Assembly (NCBI GenBank): GCA_902826335.1
Contig: CADEEL010000026.1
Coordinates: 1-43,672 of the forward strand
Reading direction: 5' to 3'
Source of the DNA: an uncultured Alphaproteobacteria bacterium
GTDB lineage: Bacteria; Pseudomonadota; Alphaproteobacteria; Caulobacterales; Aquidulcibacteraceae
Length of the DNA stretch: 43,672 bases
Below are positions 15,684 to 24,311 of this stretch, piece after piece; position 1 is the stretch's first letter; every line of letters starts with the position of its first letter. The notes under the pieces are model-generated. The model saw only the letters and a program-made list of their open reading frames with translations, ran no database searches and was not told the DNA's origin. The position numbers and the translations under genes are program-made.

Positions 15684-15887
15684 ATGTCACAAATCCTCGA
15701 CGCCGCCATTCCGATCGCGCTGGGCGTGGTGTTTCTGGTCCTGTGTTTTGGAATCTACGCACTCTTCCGGGGCGGCGATTTCGGCCGCTCCTGGTCCAAC
15801 CGCGCCATGCGCATGCGGGTGGTGGCGCAATTCATTGCTATCCTGATCCTGATCGCCGCGCTGTGGGCGCACCGCAACTATGGTTAG
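15684..15887 (+). CDS. Twin-transmembrane HIG1-domain protein
   Basis: The 67-residue protein consists of two membrane segments (about residues 8-27 and 46-62) joined by a short basic loop GGDFGRSWSNRAMRMRVVAQ, the pattern of bacterial HIG1-domain (hypoxia-induced) proteins. Mitochondrial relatives assist respiratory supercomplexes; the bacterial role is less clear. Its last 8 bases overlap the start of the adenosyltransferase gene. The HIG1-ATR-etfB order is common in alphaproteobacteria. Confidence 0.85.
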   Translation: MSQILDAAIPIALGVVFLVLCFGIYALFRGGDFGRSWSNRAMRMRVVAQFIAILILIAALWAHRNYG

Positions 15888-16467
15888 GTTGGACAAGATC
15901 GTCACCAAGGCCGGTGATAAGGGCAAGACCCGCCTGGCCACGGGCGAGGAAGTCCCCAAGCACAGCGCGCGGGTGGACGCCTATGGCGCGGTTGATGAGA
16001 CCAATGCGGCGCTTGGCGTCGCGCGCCTGCACACGGGCGCGCACGTCGCGCTCGACGCCATCCTCCTCCGTATACAGAACGATCTCTTCGATCTCGGCGC
16101 TGATCTGGCTACGCCGGAACGCGACAAGCCCTTGGGCTTTGAAGCGTTGCGCATTCAGGAGGGACAAGTCGAGCGTCTCGAGCGCGAAATTGATGAGATC
16201 AATGCGCGCCTTGCCCCGCTCACCTCGTTCATATTGCCAGCCGGCTCACCAGCGGCGACGCATCTTCACTTCGCCCGCACCGTCGCACGCCGCGCCGAGC
16301 GCGCCATCGCGCGCCTGATGGATGAGCCGGGCGAGCGCGTTTCACCCGCCGCATTCAAATACATGAACCGCCTCTCCGACCTCCTCTTCGTGGCCGCGCG
16401 CGCGGCCAATGACGAAGGGCAGGCGGACGTGCTGTGGCGGCCGGGGGCGACGCGCGACACTCCCTGA
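15880..16467 (+). CDS. PduO-type cob(I)alamin adenosyltransferase
   Basis: The 195-residue enzyme transfers the 5'-deoxyadenosyl group of ATP to cob(I)alamin, making the coenzyme for methylmalonyl-CoA mutase and similar enzymes. The N-terminal ATP-binding signature [15 protein letters not shown], then [29 protein letters not shown], and the C-terminal [12 protein letters not shown] and [17 protein letters not shown] are all in family order. Length fits the PduO/MMAB class. It is translationally linked to the HIG1 gene; etfB follows after a 76-base gap. Confidence 0.94.
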   Translation: MVRLDKIVTKAGDKGKTRLATGEEVPKHSARVDAYGAVDETNAALGVARLHTGAHVALDAILLRIQNDLFDLGADLATPERDKPLGFEALRIQEGQVERLEREIDEINARLAPLTSFILPAGSPAATHLHFARTVARRAERAIARLMDEPGERVSPAAFKYMNRLSDLLFVAARAANDEGQADVLWRPGATRDTP

Positions 16468-16478
16468 AGCTAACTGCA

Positions 16479-16508
16479 TTGACGGCCCCAAGGGCGCCCC
16501 TTTAGGGT
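16479..16508 (+). promoter_or_regulatory. Candidate sigma70-type promoter of etfBA
   Basis: TTGACG at 16479-16484 and TAGGGT at 16503-16508 are separated by 18 bases, in the 76-base gap before etfB. The -35 is strong and the -10 weak, as is usual for GC-rich alphaproteobacteria. It would start transcription about 30 bases before the etfB ATG. Confidence 0.4.
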
Positions 16509-16543
16509 CCGCCCGCCTAAATCCCCCGCCAGGAAGACGCCCC

Positions 16544-17307
<764 letters not shown>

Positions 17308-17308
<1 letters not shown>

Positions 17309-18252
17309 TGGCCGTGTTGGTTGTTGCCGAGCATGACAACGCATCCTTGAAGGATGCGACGCACAAGGTCGTCACAGCCGCGCGCGCCATGAGCGGCGAT
17401 GTCGATGTGCTTGTCGCTGGCGAAAACGCCGCCGCGGTTGCGCAGGCGGCGGCCAAGATCGCGGGCGTGCGCAAAGTTTTGCATGCCGATGGCGCCGCGC
17501 TCGCCAAACAAATGGCCGAACCGCTTGAGGCGCTGATTACGCCGTTGATGGCGAACTATGACGGTGTGCTGTTTCCCGCCACCACCACCGGCAAGAACGC
17601 GGCGCCGCGCGTGGCCGCGAAGCTCGACGTGATGCAAGTGTCCGGCGTCATCGGCGTTGAAAGCGCCGATACGTTTGTGCGCCCGATTTACGCCGGCAAC
17701 GCCATCCTCACCGTGAAGAGCGCCGAAGCCAAAAAAGTGCTCACCGTGCAGCCGACCGCATTCAAGACGGCCGGCGACGGCGGCGCCGCGAGCGTCGAGC
17801 AGGTCGCCGCGCCGGCCGGCCCGTTCAAATCCGCGTTTCTCTCCGATGAAATCGTCAAACTCGACCGCCCGGAATTGACGGCGGCCAAGCGTGTCGTCTC
17901 CGGCGGGCGGGCGATGGGCTCGGCGGACGAATTCCACCGCGTGATCGAACCATTGGCCGATAAACTCGGCGCGGCTGTCGGCGCCTCGCGCGCGGCTGTC
18001 GATGCGGGCTATGCGCCAAACGATTACCAAGTCGGGCAGACCGGCAAGGTGGTGGCGCCGGAGCTTTACGTGGCCATCGGCATATCCGGCGCGATCCAGC
18101 ATCTGGCTGGCATGAAGGATTCCAAGGTCATCGTCGCCATCAACAAGGACGAGGAAGCGCCGATCTTCCAGATCGCCGATTTCGGGCTGGTGGCGGATTA
18201 CAAGGCCGCCGTGCCGGAACTCATGGCGGAATTGGAGAAGGCGGGGATTTAG
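17308..18252 (+). CDS. etfA: Electron transfer flavoprotein alpha subunit
   Basis: The 314-residue subunit carries FAD. The N-terminal domain begins [20 protein letters not shown], and the C-terminal FAD-binding domain (from about residue 190) shows [41 protein letters not shown], the [15 protein letters not shown] motif and [19 protein letters not shown]. The ATG at 17308 overlaps the etfB stop, so the two are translated together as a 1:1 heterodimer. Confidence 0.96.
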
Positions 18253-18278
18253 GCGCCGATTGTGACAGTCAGCCCATC

Positions 18279-18306
18279 TTGCTGCACTGCAACATTGCTG
18301 TATTGT
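18279..18306 (+). promoter_or_regulatory. Promoter region of hbd with TTGC/GCAA palindrome
   Basis: TTGCTG (18279-18284), 16 bases, TATTGT (18301-18306) form a plausible promoter. The -35 lies within TTGCTGCACTGCAA at 18279-18292, whose outer TTGC/GCAA arms resemble the TGC-rich sites recognised by PhaR, the repressor of polyhydroxyalkanoate genes. The link to the downstream hydroxyacyl-CoA dehydrogenase is suggestive only. Confidence 0.3.
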
Positions 18307-18362
18307 GACGCCCCAAACTGGGCCCCGCGCGCCCGCTCCTGGCTCCAAGGCGGCGATACACC

Positions 18363-19250
18363 GTGACCATTCTCAATCAAATTCGCACTGTCGGCGTCGT
18401 CGGCGCCGGCCAGATGGGCAATGGCATCGCGCACGTCTGCGCGCTCGCCGGCTATGACGTGTTGCTGAACGATCAAGATGGCGAGCGCATCGACGGGGCG
18501 CTGAAGCTGATCGAGAAGAACATGGCCCGCCAGGTCGGGCGCGGGCTGATCAAGCAGGACGACATGAAGGCGGCCCTGCCCCGCATCAAGAAGGCCGCCA
18601 AGCTGGGCGATTTCGGCGCCTGCGATCTCGCCATCGAAGCGGCGGTCGAGAACGAAGAGATCAAGCGCAAAATCTTCGCCGACCTGACGCCTGTGCTGCG
18701 GCCCGACGCTCTGTTGGCCTCCAACACGTCATCGATCTCCATCACGCGGCTCGCGGCCACGACCGATCGGCCCGACAAATTCATGGGCGTGCACTTCATG
18801 AATCCCGCGCCGCTGATGAAGCTCGTCGAGCTCATTCGCGGTCTCGCAACCAGCCAGGAGACCTATGACACCGCGCTGAGCTTTGTTGAATCGCTCGGCA
18901 AGACCATCGCCAACGCCGAGGATTTTCCCGCCTTCATCGTCAATCGCGTGCTGCAGCCGATGATCAATGAAGCAGTCTATACGCTCTATGAGGGCGTCGG
19001 CTCCGTCGAGGCGATCGACAAGGCGATGCGCCTCGGCGCCAATCATCCGATGGGTCCGCTCGAATTGGCTGATTTCATCGGCTTGGACACCTGCCTCTCC
19101 ATCATGCAGGTTCTGCACGAAGGCCTCGCCGACACCAAATACCGCCCTTGCCCGCTGCTGGTGAAATATGTCGAGGCCGGCTGGCTCGGCCGCAAGACGC
19201 AGCGCGGCTTCTACGATTATCGCGGCGAAAAGCCGATGCCGACAAGGTAG
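18363..19250 (+). CDS. 3-hydroxybutyryl-CoA dehydrogenase
   Basis: The 295-residue enzyme oxidises 3-hydroxyacyl-CoA with NAD+, in short-chain fatty acid or polyhydroxybutyrate metabolism. The Rossmann signature is VGVVGAGQMGNGIAHVCALA near residue 9; SNTSSISITRLA and MGVHFMNPAPLMKLVELI follow, with the catalytic His in that second motif. The helical C-terminal domain has FIVNRVLQPMINEA and MGPLELADFIGLD. The start is GTG at 18363, with AAGGCGG about 9 bases upstream. Coupling with etfBA is typical of alphaproteobacteria. Confidence 0.94.
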   Translation: MTILNQIRTVGVVGAGQMGNGIAHVCALAGYDVLLNDQDGERIDGALKLIEKNMARQVGRGLIKQDDMKAALPRIKKAAKLGDFGACDLAIEAAVENEEIKRKIFADLTPVLRPDALLASNTSSISITRLAATTDRPDKFMGVHFMNPAPLMKLVELIRGLATSQETYDTALSFVESLGKTIANAEDFPAFIVNRVLQPMINEAVYTLYEGVGSVEAIDKAMRLGANHPMGPLELADFIGLDTCLSIMQVLHEGLADTKYRPCPLLVKYVEAGWLGRKTQRGFYDYRGEKPMPTR

Positions 19251-19295
19251 GGCGCGCGCGCGTGACAACTGGCGCGCACCACCTATGTTAGCCCA

Positions 19296-19859
19296 ATGAA
19301 CATGCAAGACGCGCCCACCGCGCCCGCGCCGACGCTTCTTGCTTGGCGCCGGCCAGCGCCTGTGTGGTTTGTGCTGGTGCTGGCGTTGTCCGTCGCCTGG
19401 CCGCTTTTGTTTCTGCGCAATGAAGGCGGCTGGGCGCAACTCGCCGCCATGTGCGTGGCCGTCGCGCTCCTCGTTTCACTTGGCTCTATCGCCGCGGCCG
19501 CGGCGCTCGGGCGCCCGGCGCGGCAACGGCGCCATGTGGTCATTCACGTCCTGGCCGCTTCGGGCCTCGCCGCCCTGCTCGCGCCGTTTGCGTTCACAGG
19601 CTTGGTCGGCCTGCTGGCCGGCGTCGAGCGCGGGGATGGATCATCGGGCTTCGAGATCGCCGGCGTCTCGCCGGATATGGCCTGGGCGTTGGCGCCCTTG
19701 GCGCTCGCGGTCGGCGCGCCGTGCGCGCTGGTCGCTGGCTTGGCGCTTTCCCTCATCGCGTTCAGAAAGACCCAGGCGCCGCAAGACGGCGTGCTGATCG
19801 CGACGCGCGCGGATGCACGCGCGCTGACGGATGAAGGGCGCGCCGATCGTGGCGCCTGA
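19296..19859 (+). CDS. Unrecognised four-helix membrane protein
   Basis: I do not recognise this 187-residue protein. It has about four hydrophobic segments (near residues 22-40, 46-68, 82-106 and 127-155), a basic loop between the second and third (LGRPARQRRHVV) and a hydrophilic C-terminus. No catalytic motif is visible. The end overlaps the next membrane protein gene by 29 bases, so the two are probably co-translated partners. The start ATG at 19296 has no strong ribosome-binding site. Confidence 0.65.
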   Translation: MNMQDAPTAPAPTLLAWRRPAPVWFVLVLALSVAWPLLFLRNEGGWAQLAAMCVAVALLVSLGSIAAAAALGRPARQRRHVVIHVLAASGLAALLAPFAFTGLVGLLAGVERGDGSSGFEIAGVSPDMAWALAPLALAVGAPCALVAGLALSLIAFRKTQAPQDGVLIATRADARALTDEGRADRGA

Positions 19860-20301
19860 TGCATCCGCGACGCCAAACGCGCTCCTCTTCCGGCGCCCGC
19901 GCTGGGTGTTCGCCGCGCTTGGACTGAGCCTTCTGTTTCTGATCGGCTACGGGCTCACCGTCTTCATCGCCAGCGGCATTGGCTACGATGCCGGCGTCGC
20001 CCAAGCGCTCGTCTGGCCCGGTGCGCTCGGCGCGGGCCTCTCCGCTGGCGTGCTGTGGCGGCGCATCGCGGCGTGCCGCATCCGGCGCCGGCGAGACGCC
20101 GCAGGCGCAAGCGCGCTGGCCTGGGGCGCGACTGGCTTCGCCTGGCCGCTTTCGTTCGGACTATCGACGCTGATCGAGGATGGAACGCTGGCGGGCCTCC
20201 AGCACTCCCTGGTCCCGGCGCTGGCCGGGGCGGCGCTCGCGGCGAGCGCCGGCGCCATCGCGGCCTGGCTCGCAAGCTATGCGGCGCTGAACCGCGCCTA
20301 G
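19831..20301 (+). CDS. Unrecognised four-helix membrane protein (partner)
   Basis: This 156-residue protein has about four hydrophobic segments (near residues 28-50, 60-75, 92-113 and 127-150) with a basic stretch RRIAACRIRRRRD between the second and third. It has the same overall plan as its upstream neighbour, which suggests distant paralogy or a two-subunit membrane complex (inference). The ATG at 19831 lies inside the upstream gene; an early in-frame stop was not seen in either. Its stop codon is the outer edge of a 22-base perfect palindrome. Confidence 0.62.
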   Translation: MKGAPIVAPDASATPNALLFRRPRWVFAALGLSLLFLIGYGLTVFIASGIGYDAGVAQALVWPGALGAGLSAGVLWRRIAACRIRRRRDAAGASALAWGATGFAWPLSFGLSTLIEDGTLAGLQHSLVPALAGAALAASAGAIAAWLASYAALNRA

Positions 20302-20355
20302 ACCAGTTTCATCCCGTTTCATCTGATTCAGACGAAACGGGATGAAACTGGTCTA
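20299..20355. terminator. Long perfect palindrome at a convergent gene end
   Basis: Arms 20299-20320 and 20334-20355 are complementary over all 22 bases, with a 13-base loop. The left arm begins with the TAG stop of the preceding gene. This very stable hairpin between convergent genes would block transcription or protect transcript ends from both sides, though there is no T-tract. Confidence 0.7.
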
Positions 20356-20365
20356 TCCGTAAAGC

Positions 20366-20416
20366 TAGGGCGGTTCTCGTCCGAAAACCGCGTAACACTT
20401 TTTGGGAACCGCCCTA
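20366..20416. terminator. Second palindrome, over the stop codon of the dioxygenase gene
   Basis: Arms 20366-20376 and 20406-20416 are complementary over 11 bases and enclose smaller CGGTT/AACCG pairings. The right arm contains the stop codon of the minus-strand dioxygenase gene. A T-run at 20399-20403 lies in the loop. Together with 20299-20355 it forms another pair of tandem palindromes. Confidence 0.6.
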
Positions 20417-21076
20417 AATATCTACCCACAAGCGCAACAGATTGGACGTCGCCTTGTCCAACAGCAGCAAATTATCGCGCGACGCGTTCGCATCCGCGAA
20501 GCGCGCGCGCGCGATCGAGAGGTCGAACAAGATTTCCCGCTGCGCGGAATCGCGAATCTGGCTCTGCACCCAGCCGACGGCGGCCAAGCGCACACCCCGC
20601 GTCACTTCCGATACGTGGTGGATTGAATTCGACGGATAAAGCACCGCGTCGCCTGACTTCAGCCGGATCGCCTGCGGGCCGGCCAAAGTCTCCATAGTGA
20701 GCGCGCCGCCTTCATAAGCGTCCGGCTCCGATAGAAACACCGTGAACGAGATGTCGGTGCGCACGCGCGCCTCGCCCGCGCCCATCACCGCATTGTCGAC
20801 GTGCGGCCCATAGGTCATGCCGGGTTCGTACTTTGAAAACATCGGCCCCGACATCCGCTTCATGTGCGCCGCGCCGCGAAACACGGGATGACGCACCAGG
20901 GCCTCTCTCACGAACTCCGCCAACGGCGCGACGTTCGCCGCCTGCAGATTGTGCTTTACGGGCCGTGCGGCGGCCCCGGCCGTGGCTGTGCCCTCGCGCC
21001 ACTCGGCCTTTTCCAACTCGCCCCGCACGCGTGCGACGTCTTCGGCCTCAAGCACTTTTTGCAGAACGATGAGCAT
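20414..21076 (-). CDS. Fe(II)/2-oxoglutarate dioxygenase, PiuC/PKHD type
   Basis: The 220-residue enzyme belongs to the PKHD-type hydroxylases (PiuC/YbiX). Iron ligands are His92 and Asp94 in YGPHVDNAVMG and a distal His153 in SNSIHHVSEVTRG, and Arg163 is placed to bind 2-oxoglutarate. The N-terminal MLIVLQKVLEAEDVARVR and the conserved SGPMFSKYEPGMTYGPH are typical. PiuC proteins accompany TonB-dependent iron-siderophore receptors, but none is in view. ATG 21074-21076 is the family start; an extension to 21112 is unlikely. Confidence 0.92.
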   Translation of the reverse strand: MLIVLQKVLEAEDVARVRGELEKAEWREGTATAGAAARPVKHNLQAANVAPLAEFVREALVRHPVFRGAAHMKRMSGPMFSKYEPGMTYGPHVDNAVMGAGEARVRTDISFTVFLSEPDAYEGGALTMETLAGPQAIRLKSGDAVLYPSNSIHHVSEVTRGVRLAAVGWVQSQIRDSAQREILFDLSIARARFADANASRDNLLLLDKATSNLLRLWVDI

Positions 21077-21147
21077 AAGACCTCTATTGCGAATGATTTG
21101 CGGTTGCGGCACAAAAAGCGCACCGCCCTGCCGGATTGGAGAACCAC

Positions 21148-21975
21148 ATGATCGAGGCCAAGCTCAAGCTCTGGCGCACATTGAGCATAGCGACACTTGC
21201 GACCACGGGCGCGTTCTCCCTCGCCGGGTGCGAAGGTGAAGCTGGCGAGCAAGGCGCGGCCCAGCATGGCGAGGCAGGCGAAGCCGCCGCGCCCGCCGCC
21301 AGCGGGGAAGCCGGCGAGGCCGCGCTCGGTGAGGCCGGCGGCGAGCACGGCGAAGCGGGCACAGCGGGGGCCTATGCCGGCGTCGAAGGCCCGGCACGCA
21401 CGGCGCTGCGAATACAGCACTTGCGCGGCTTTCTCCTCGTCGCGCGCGAAACGCCTGACAGCGCCGAAGCCGGCGCACTGGTCTCTCAGGGCTTGCTCGA
21501 AGTTTATCAGCCAGCCAGCGCCCAATTCGGAACGCTCGACGCCGCGCCCGTGCGCGCCGCGGGCCTGGAGGCGCTGGACGGCGCCGATCGCGCGCGCGCC
21601 ACCCAGCGCATCGACGCCGCATTGTCGGCGCTCGATCGCGCGCAGGGGCCGGTCGGCGCGGGGGCCGCCGATCTCACCGCGCGCATGCTGGACATCGCAA
21701 CCGGCCTCTACGCCAGCGTGAATGGGCCCGATGGGATTGACGCCGTTGAATACCAGCACTCCCTTGGCGCAGCGCTAGCGGCCCGGGATGCGCTGCGCCG
21801 CGGCGAACGCGCGCTGCGCGCAGCCAACGCCGCGCGCTATGGCGAAGCGCTGCGTGAAGTGGATCGCTTCGTCGCGCTATGGCCGGCGCCGACAGCACCG
21901 GACACTCCCGCGACATTGGCGCAAGTAAGCGCGCAAGCCGCGCGCGTGCGCCTCGCGCTCAGCGCTTTCCTCTAA
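21148..21975 (+). CDS. Lipoprotein with Gly/Glu/Ala-rich repeat, function unknown
   Basis: I do not recognise this 275-residue protein. The signal ends in SLAGC (Cys28), so it is a lipoprotein. Residues 29-78 are a low-complexity run of GEAGE and HGEAG units, acidic with scattered His, probably a flexible spacer from the membrane. Residues 80-275 are alpha-helical, Ala/Arg-rich, with no Cys. ATG 21148 has a GGATTGGAG site before it; a TTG four codons upstream is the alternative. It is divergent from the PiuC-type gene and convergent with tlpA, overlapping it by 4 bases. A metal-binding role is only a guess from the His/Glu repeats and the PiuC neighbour. Confidence 0.72.
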   Translation: MIEAKLKLWRTLSIATLATTGAFSLAGCEGEAGEQGAAQHGEAGEAAAPAASGEAGEAALGEAGGEHGEAGTAGAYAGVEGPARTALRIQHLRGFLLVARETPDSAEAGALVSQGLLEVYQPASAQFGTLDAAPVRAAGLEALDGADRARATQRIDAALSALDRAQGPVGAGAADLTARMLDIATGLYASVNGPDGIDAVEYQHSLGAALAARDALRRGERALRAANAARYGEALREVDRFVALWPAPTAPDTPATLAQVSAQAARVRLALSAFL

Positions 21976-22580
21976 CGATCTGGCGCCTCGCCGAGCGCGG
22001 CTTCAACCAGCGCCGCCGCTTCGGGGCTCGCCCAATCCGCGCCGCCCGCCAAACGCGCCAGTTCACGCCCGTCACGCCCAAAAAGGATTGTGGTCGGCAA
22101 GCCGGGCGCGCGCACGGCGAACGCCAGGCTGCTCAGCGGATCGATGTAAAAATCGAGCGCGCCGCCGCCCAGCTCCGCGAGCAGCGCCTGCGCCGCATCG
22201 CGCTCTGCGGGCCGATCAATGCTGACCGCGACGACGCGCAAGCCGCGCGCGCCAAAACGCCGTTGCAACGCCGCAAGTGTCGGCATCTCCATGCGGCACG
22301 GCCCGCACCACGTCGCCCACACATTGAGCAGCACGACCTCTCCGCGGAACGCCGCGAGCGTGCGCGCGCGCCCCGCCGCATCGATAAACTCATGCGTTGT
22401 TTGCGGCGCCGGCGCGGCGCTTACGGTCAGCGTCCGCAGCGGCCCGCGCGCGAACCGCGCATAGCCTTCCCGCTCCGGCTTTGATGCCAAGAGGAAAAGC
22501 CCGTATGCGAGAAGCGCCAACACCCCAACCGCCAGCGCCGCCAGCCCAACCCGCTTTGCCCTCAACCAGCCGAGACCCAT
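21972..22580 (-). CDS. tlpA: TlpA-like membrane-anchored thioredoxin
   Basis: The 202-residue protein has an N-terminal anchor (about residues 11-32) and a periplasmic thioredoxin fold with WCGPC (Cys92, Cys95) in [17 protein letters not shown] and a cis-Pro segment [12 protein letters not shown]. It belongs to the TlpA/ResE group that reduces disulfides, often for cytochrome maturation. A tlpA gene divergent from argH is common in alphaproteobacteria. Its ATG at 22578-22580 shares two bases with the argH ATG on the other strand, so neither gene has a normal separate upstream leader. Confidence 0.9.
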   Translation of the reverse strand: MGLGWLRAKRVGLAALAVGVLALLAYGLFLLASKPEREGYARFARGPLRTLTVSAAPAPQTTHEFIDAAGRARTLAAFRGEVVLLNVWATWCGPCRMEMPTLAALQRRFGARGLRVVAVSIDRPAERDAAQALLAELGGGALDFYIDPLSSLAFAVRAPGLPTTILFGRDGRELARLAGGADWASPEAAALVEAALGEAPDR

Positions 22581-23991
22581 GTCCGACGATCCTACTCCGA
22601 GCCGCGCCGGCCAAGCCATGTGGGGCGGCCGCTTCGCCGACAAGCCCACCGACGCCATGCAGGCGATCAACGCCTCGATCGACATCGATCAGCGCCTGTG
22701 GCGCGCGGACATCGCCGGCTCCAAGGCCCATGCCGCCATGCTCGCCGCGCAGGGACTCCTTACGGCCGAGGACGACGGGAAGATACAGGCTGGCCTCGAT
22801 CAAATCGCCGCGGAGATCGAGGCCGGCGCGTTCACCTTTTCTCGCGAACTAGAAGACATACATCTCAACATCGAAGCGCGACTTACGGAGCGTATCGGCG
22901 AAGCCGGTAAGCGCCTGCACACGGCCCGCTCACGCAACGATCAGGTGGCCACCGATTTCCGCCTCTGGATCGGGGAGGCGCTGGCCCGCGCCGTCGCGGG
23001 CGTCGGCCGTGTCCAGCGCGCCCTCCTCATGCAGGCTGAAGTGCACGCCGATTGGGCGATGCCGGGCTTCACGCATCTGCAATCAGCGCAGCCCATCACG
23101 CTCGGCCATCATCTGCTCGCCTATGTCGAAATGCTGGAGCGGGATCGCGCCCGCCTGCGCGGCGCGCGCGACACCACCATGCGCGATTGCCCGCTCGGCG
23201 CGGCCGCCCTTGCCGGTACGGGTTTTCCCATTGACCGCAGCAGCACCGCCGCCGCGCTGAATTTTTCGCGCCCGGCCCCGAATTCGCTCGACGCCGTCAG
23301 TGCACGCGATTTCGCGCTCGAAGCGCTCGCGGCGCTGGCCATCGCACTGACGCATCTGTCGCGCCTCGCCGAGGAGATCGTGCTGTGGACCTCCCCGCAA
23401 TTCGCCTTCGCGCGGCTGAGCGATGCCTGGTCGACCGGTTCCTCCATCATGCCGCAGAAGCGCAATCCCGACGCGGCCGAGCTGATCCGCGCCAAGGCGG
23501 CGCGAGTCACCGCGCATTTTTCCGCCCTGGCCAGCATCATGAAGGCGTTGCCGCTCGCCTATGCGAAGGATTTGCAGGAGGATAAGGCCCTCGCCTTTGA
23601 AGCATTCGACGCCTTCGATCTCTCCGCCGCCGCCATGGCCGGCATGATCGAGACCATGATCTTTGACGGCGCCCGCATGGCGGCCGCCGCCGGCGCGGGG
23701 TTCTCAACCGCGACGGACCTCGCCGATTGGCTGGTGCGGGACCTCAAAATCCCCTTTCGCGACGCCCACCACATCACCGGCGCCCTGGTCAGGCGCGCCG
23801 AGGCGCTCGGCCTGCCAAGCCTCGCGGACTTGCCGCTGGGGGAATTCCAAGCGGTCGAGCCGCGCATCACCGAGGCCGCCCGCGCCACATTGGGGGTGGA
23901 CCAATCCATCGCCAGCCGTGCTAGCTATGGAGGAACAGCACCCGTACGCGTGCGCGAACAGATCGCCCGCTGGAAGGAGACGCCGCCATGA
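22579..23991 (+). CDS. argH: Argininosuccinate lyase
   Basis: The 470-residue enzyme splits argininosuccinate into arginine and fumarate. It has the start [54 protein letters not shown] and the superfamily signature [19 protein letters not shown] with the catalytic Ser loop. Length matches the family. The ATG at 22579 overlaps the divergent tlpA start; the 3' end overlaps the LptM-like gene by 4 bases. Confidence 0.97.
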   Translation: MSDDPTPSRAGQAMWGGRFADKPTDAMQAINASIDIDQRLWRADIAGSKAHAAMLAAQGLLTAEDDGKIQAGLDQIAAEIEAGAFTFSRELEDIHLNIEARLTERIGEAGKRLHTARSRNDQVATDFRLWIGEALARAVAGVGRVQRALLMQAEVHADWAMPGFTHLQSAQPITLGHHLLAYVEMLERDRARLRGARDTTMRDCPLGAAALAGTGFPIDRSSTAAALNFSRPAPNSLDAVSARDFALEALAALAIALTHLSRLAEEIVLWTSPQFAFARLSDAWSTGSSIMPQKRNPDAAELIRAKAARVTAHFSALASIMKALPLAYAKDLQEDKALAFEAFDAFDLSAAAMAGMIETMIFDGARMAAAAGAGFSTATDLADWLVRDLKIPFRDAHHITGALVRRAEALGLPSLADLPLGEFQAVEPRITEAARATLGVDQSIASRASYGGTAPVRVREQIARWKETPP

Positions 23992-24182
23992 ACCGCACCG
24001 CCGCTCTCTTGGCCGCGTTGACGCTTGCAGGCCTCGCCGCCAGCTGCGGGCACCGCGCCGCGCTCGAACGCCCCGAGCCCATGTGGGGGCGCGGCGATCG
24101 CGCGCCCACGCCGGGGGATCAGCGCCGCCCGCAAGACGACGAAAACAACGATCCAAACCCCGCCGCCCCGTCCCCGCTTTAG
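23988..24182 (+). CDS. Small lipoprotein, LptM (YifL)-like
   Basis: The 64-residue lipoprotein has a signal ending in LAASC (Cys20) followed by [12 protein letters not shown], similar to the CGxKGPLxxP start of LptM, a small lipoprotein that helps LptD fold in the outer membrane. The rest is short, polar and Pro/Asp-rich. It is translationally coupled to argH and precedes lysA, the place where such lipoproteins sit in many alphaproteobacteria. Assignment rests on the short motif and context. Confidence 0.65.
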   Translation: MNRTAALLAALTLAGLAASCGHRAALERPEPMWGRGDRAPTPGDQRRPQDDENNDPNPAAPSPL

Positions 24183-24293
24183 ACCACTTCACGAAAAGGC
24201 GTGTGTGGTTGTTCGGCCAGGCAGCGATCTAATTTCTTGAATCCAAGCATTTCCCGGTCTCTCTGACTGAAGCGATGGCGCCGGGAAATGCTT
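24183..24293. repeat. Tandem palindromes between the lipoprotein gene and lysA
   Basis: An imperfect hairpin at 24183-24209 (ACCAC...GTGGT outside, CACG/CGTG inside) is followed by a perfect 13-base inverted repeat, 24245-24257 with 24281-24293. The second ends 18 bases before the lysA ATG. They do not share sequence with the A or B elements but repeat the pattern of two successive palindromes per gap. Confidence 0.55.
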
Positions 24294-24311
24294 TAGCGCG
24301 GCCGGAGCGCG

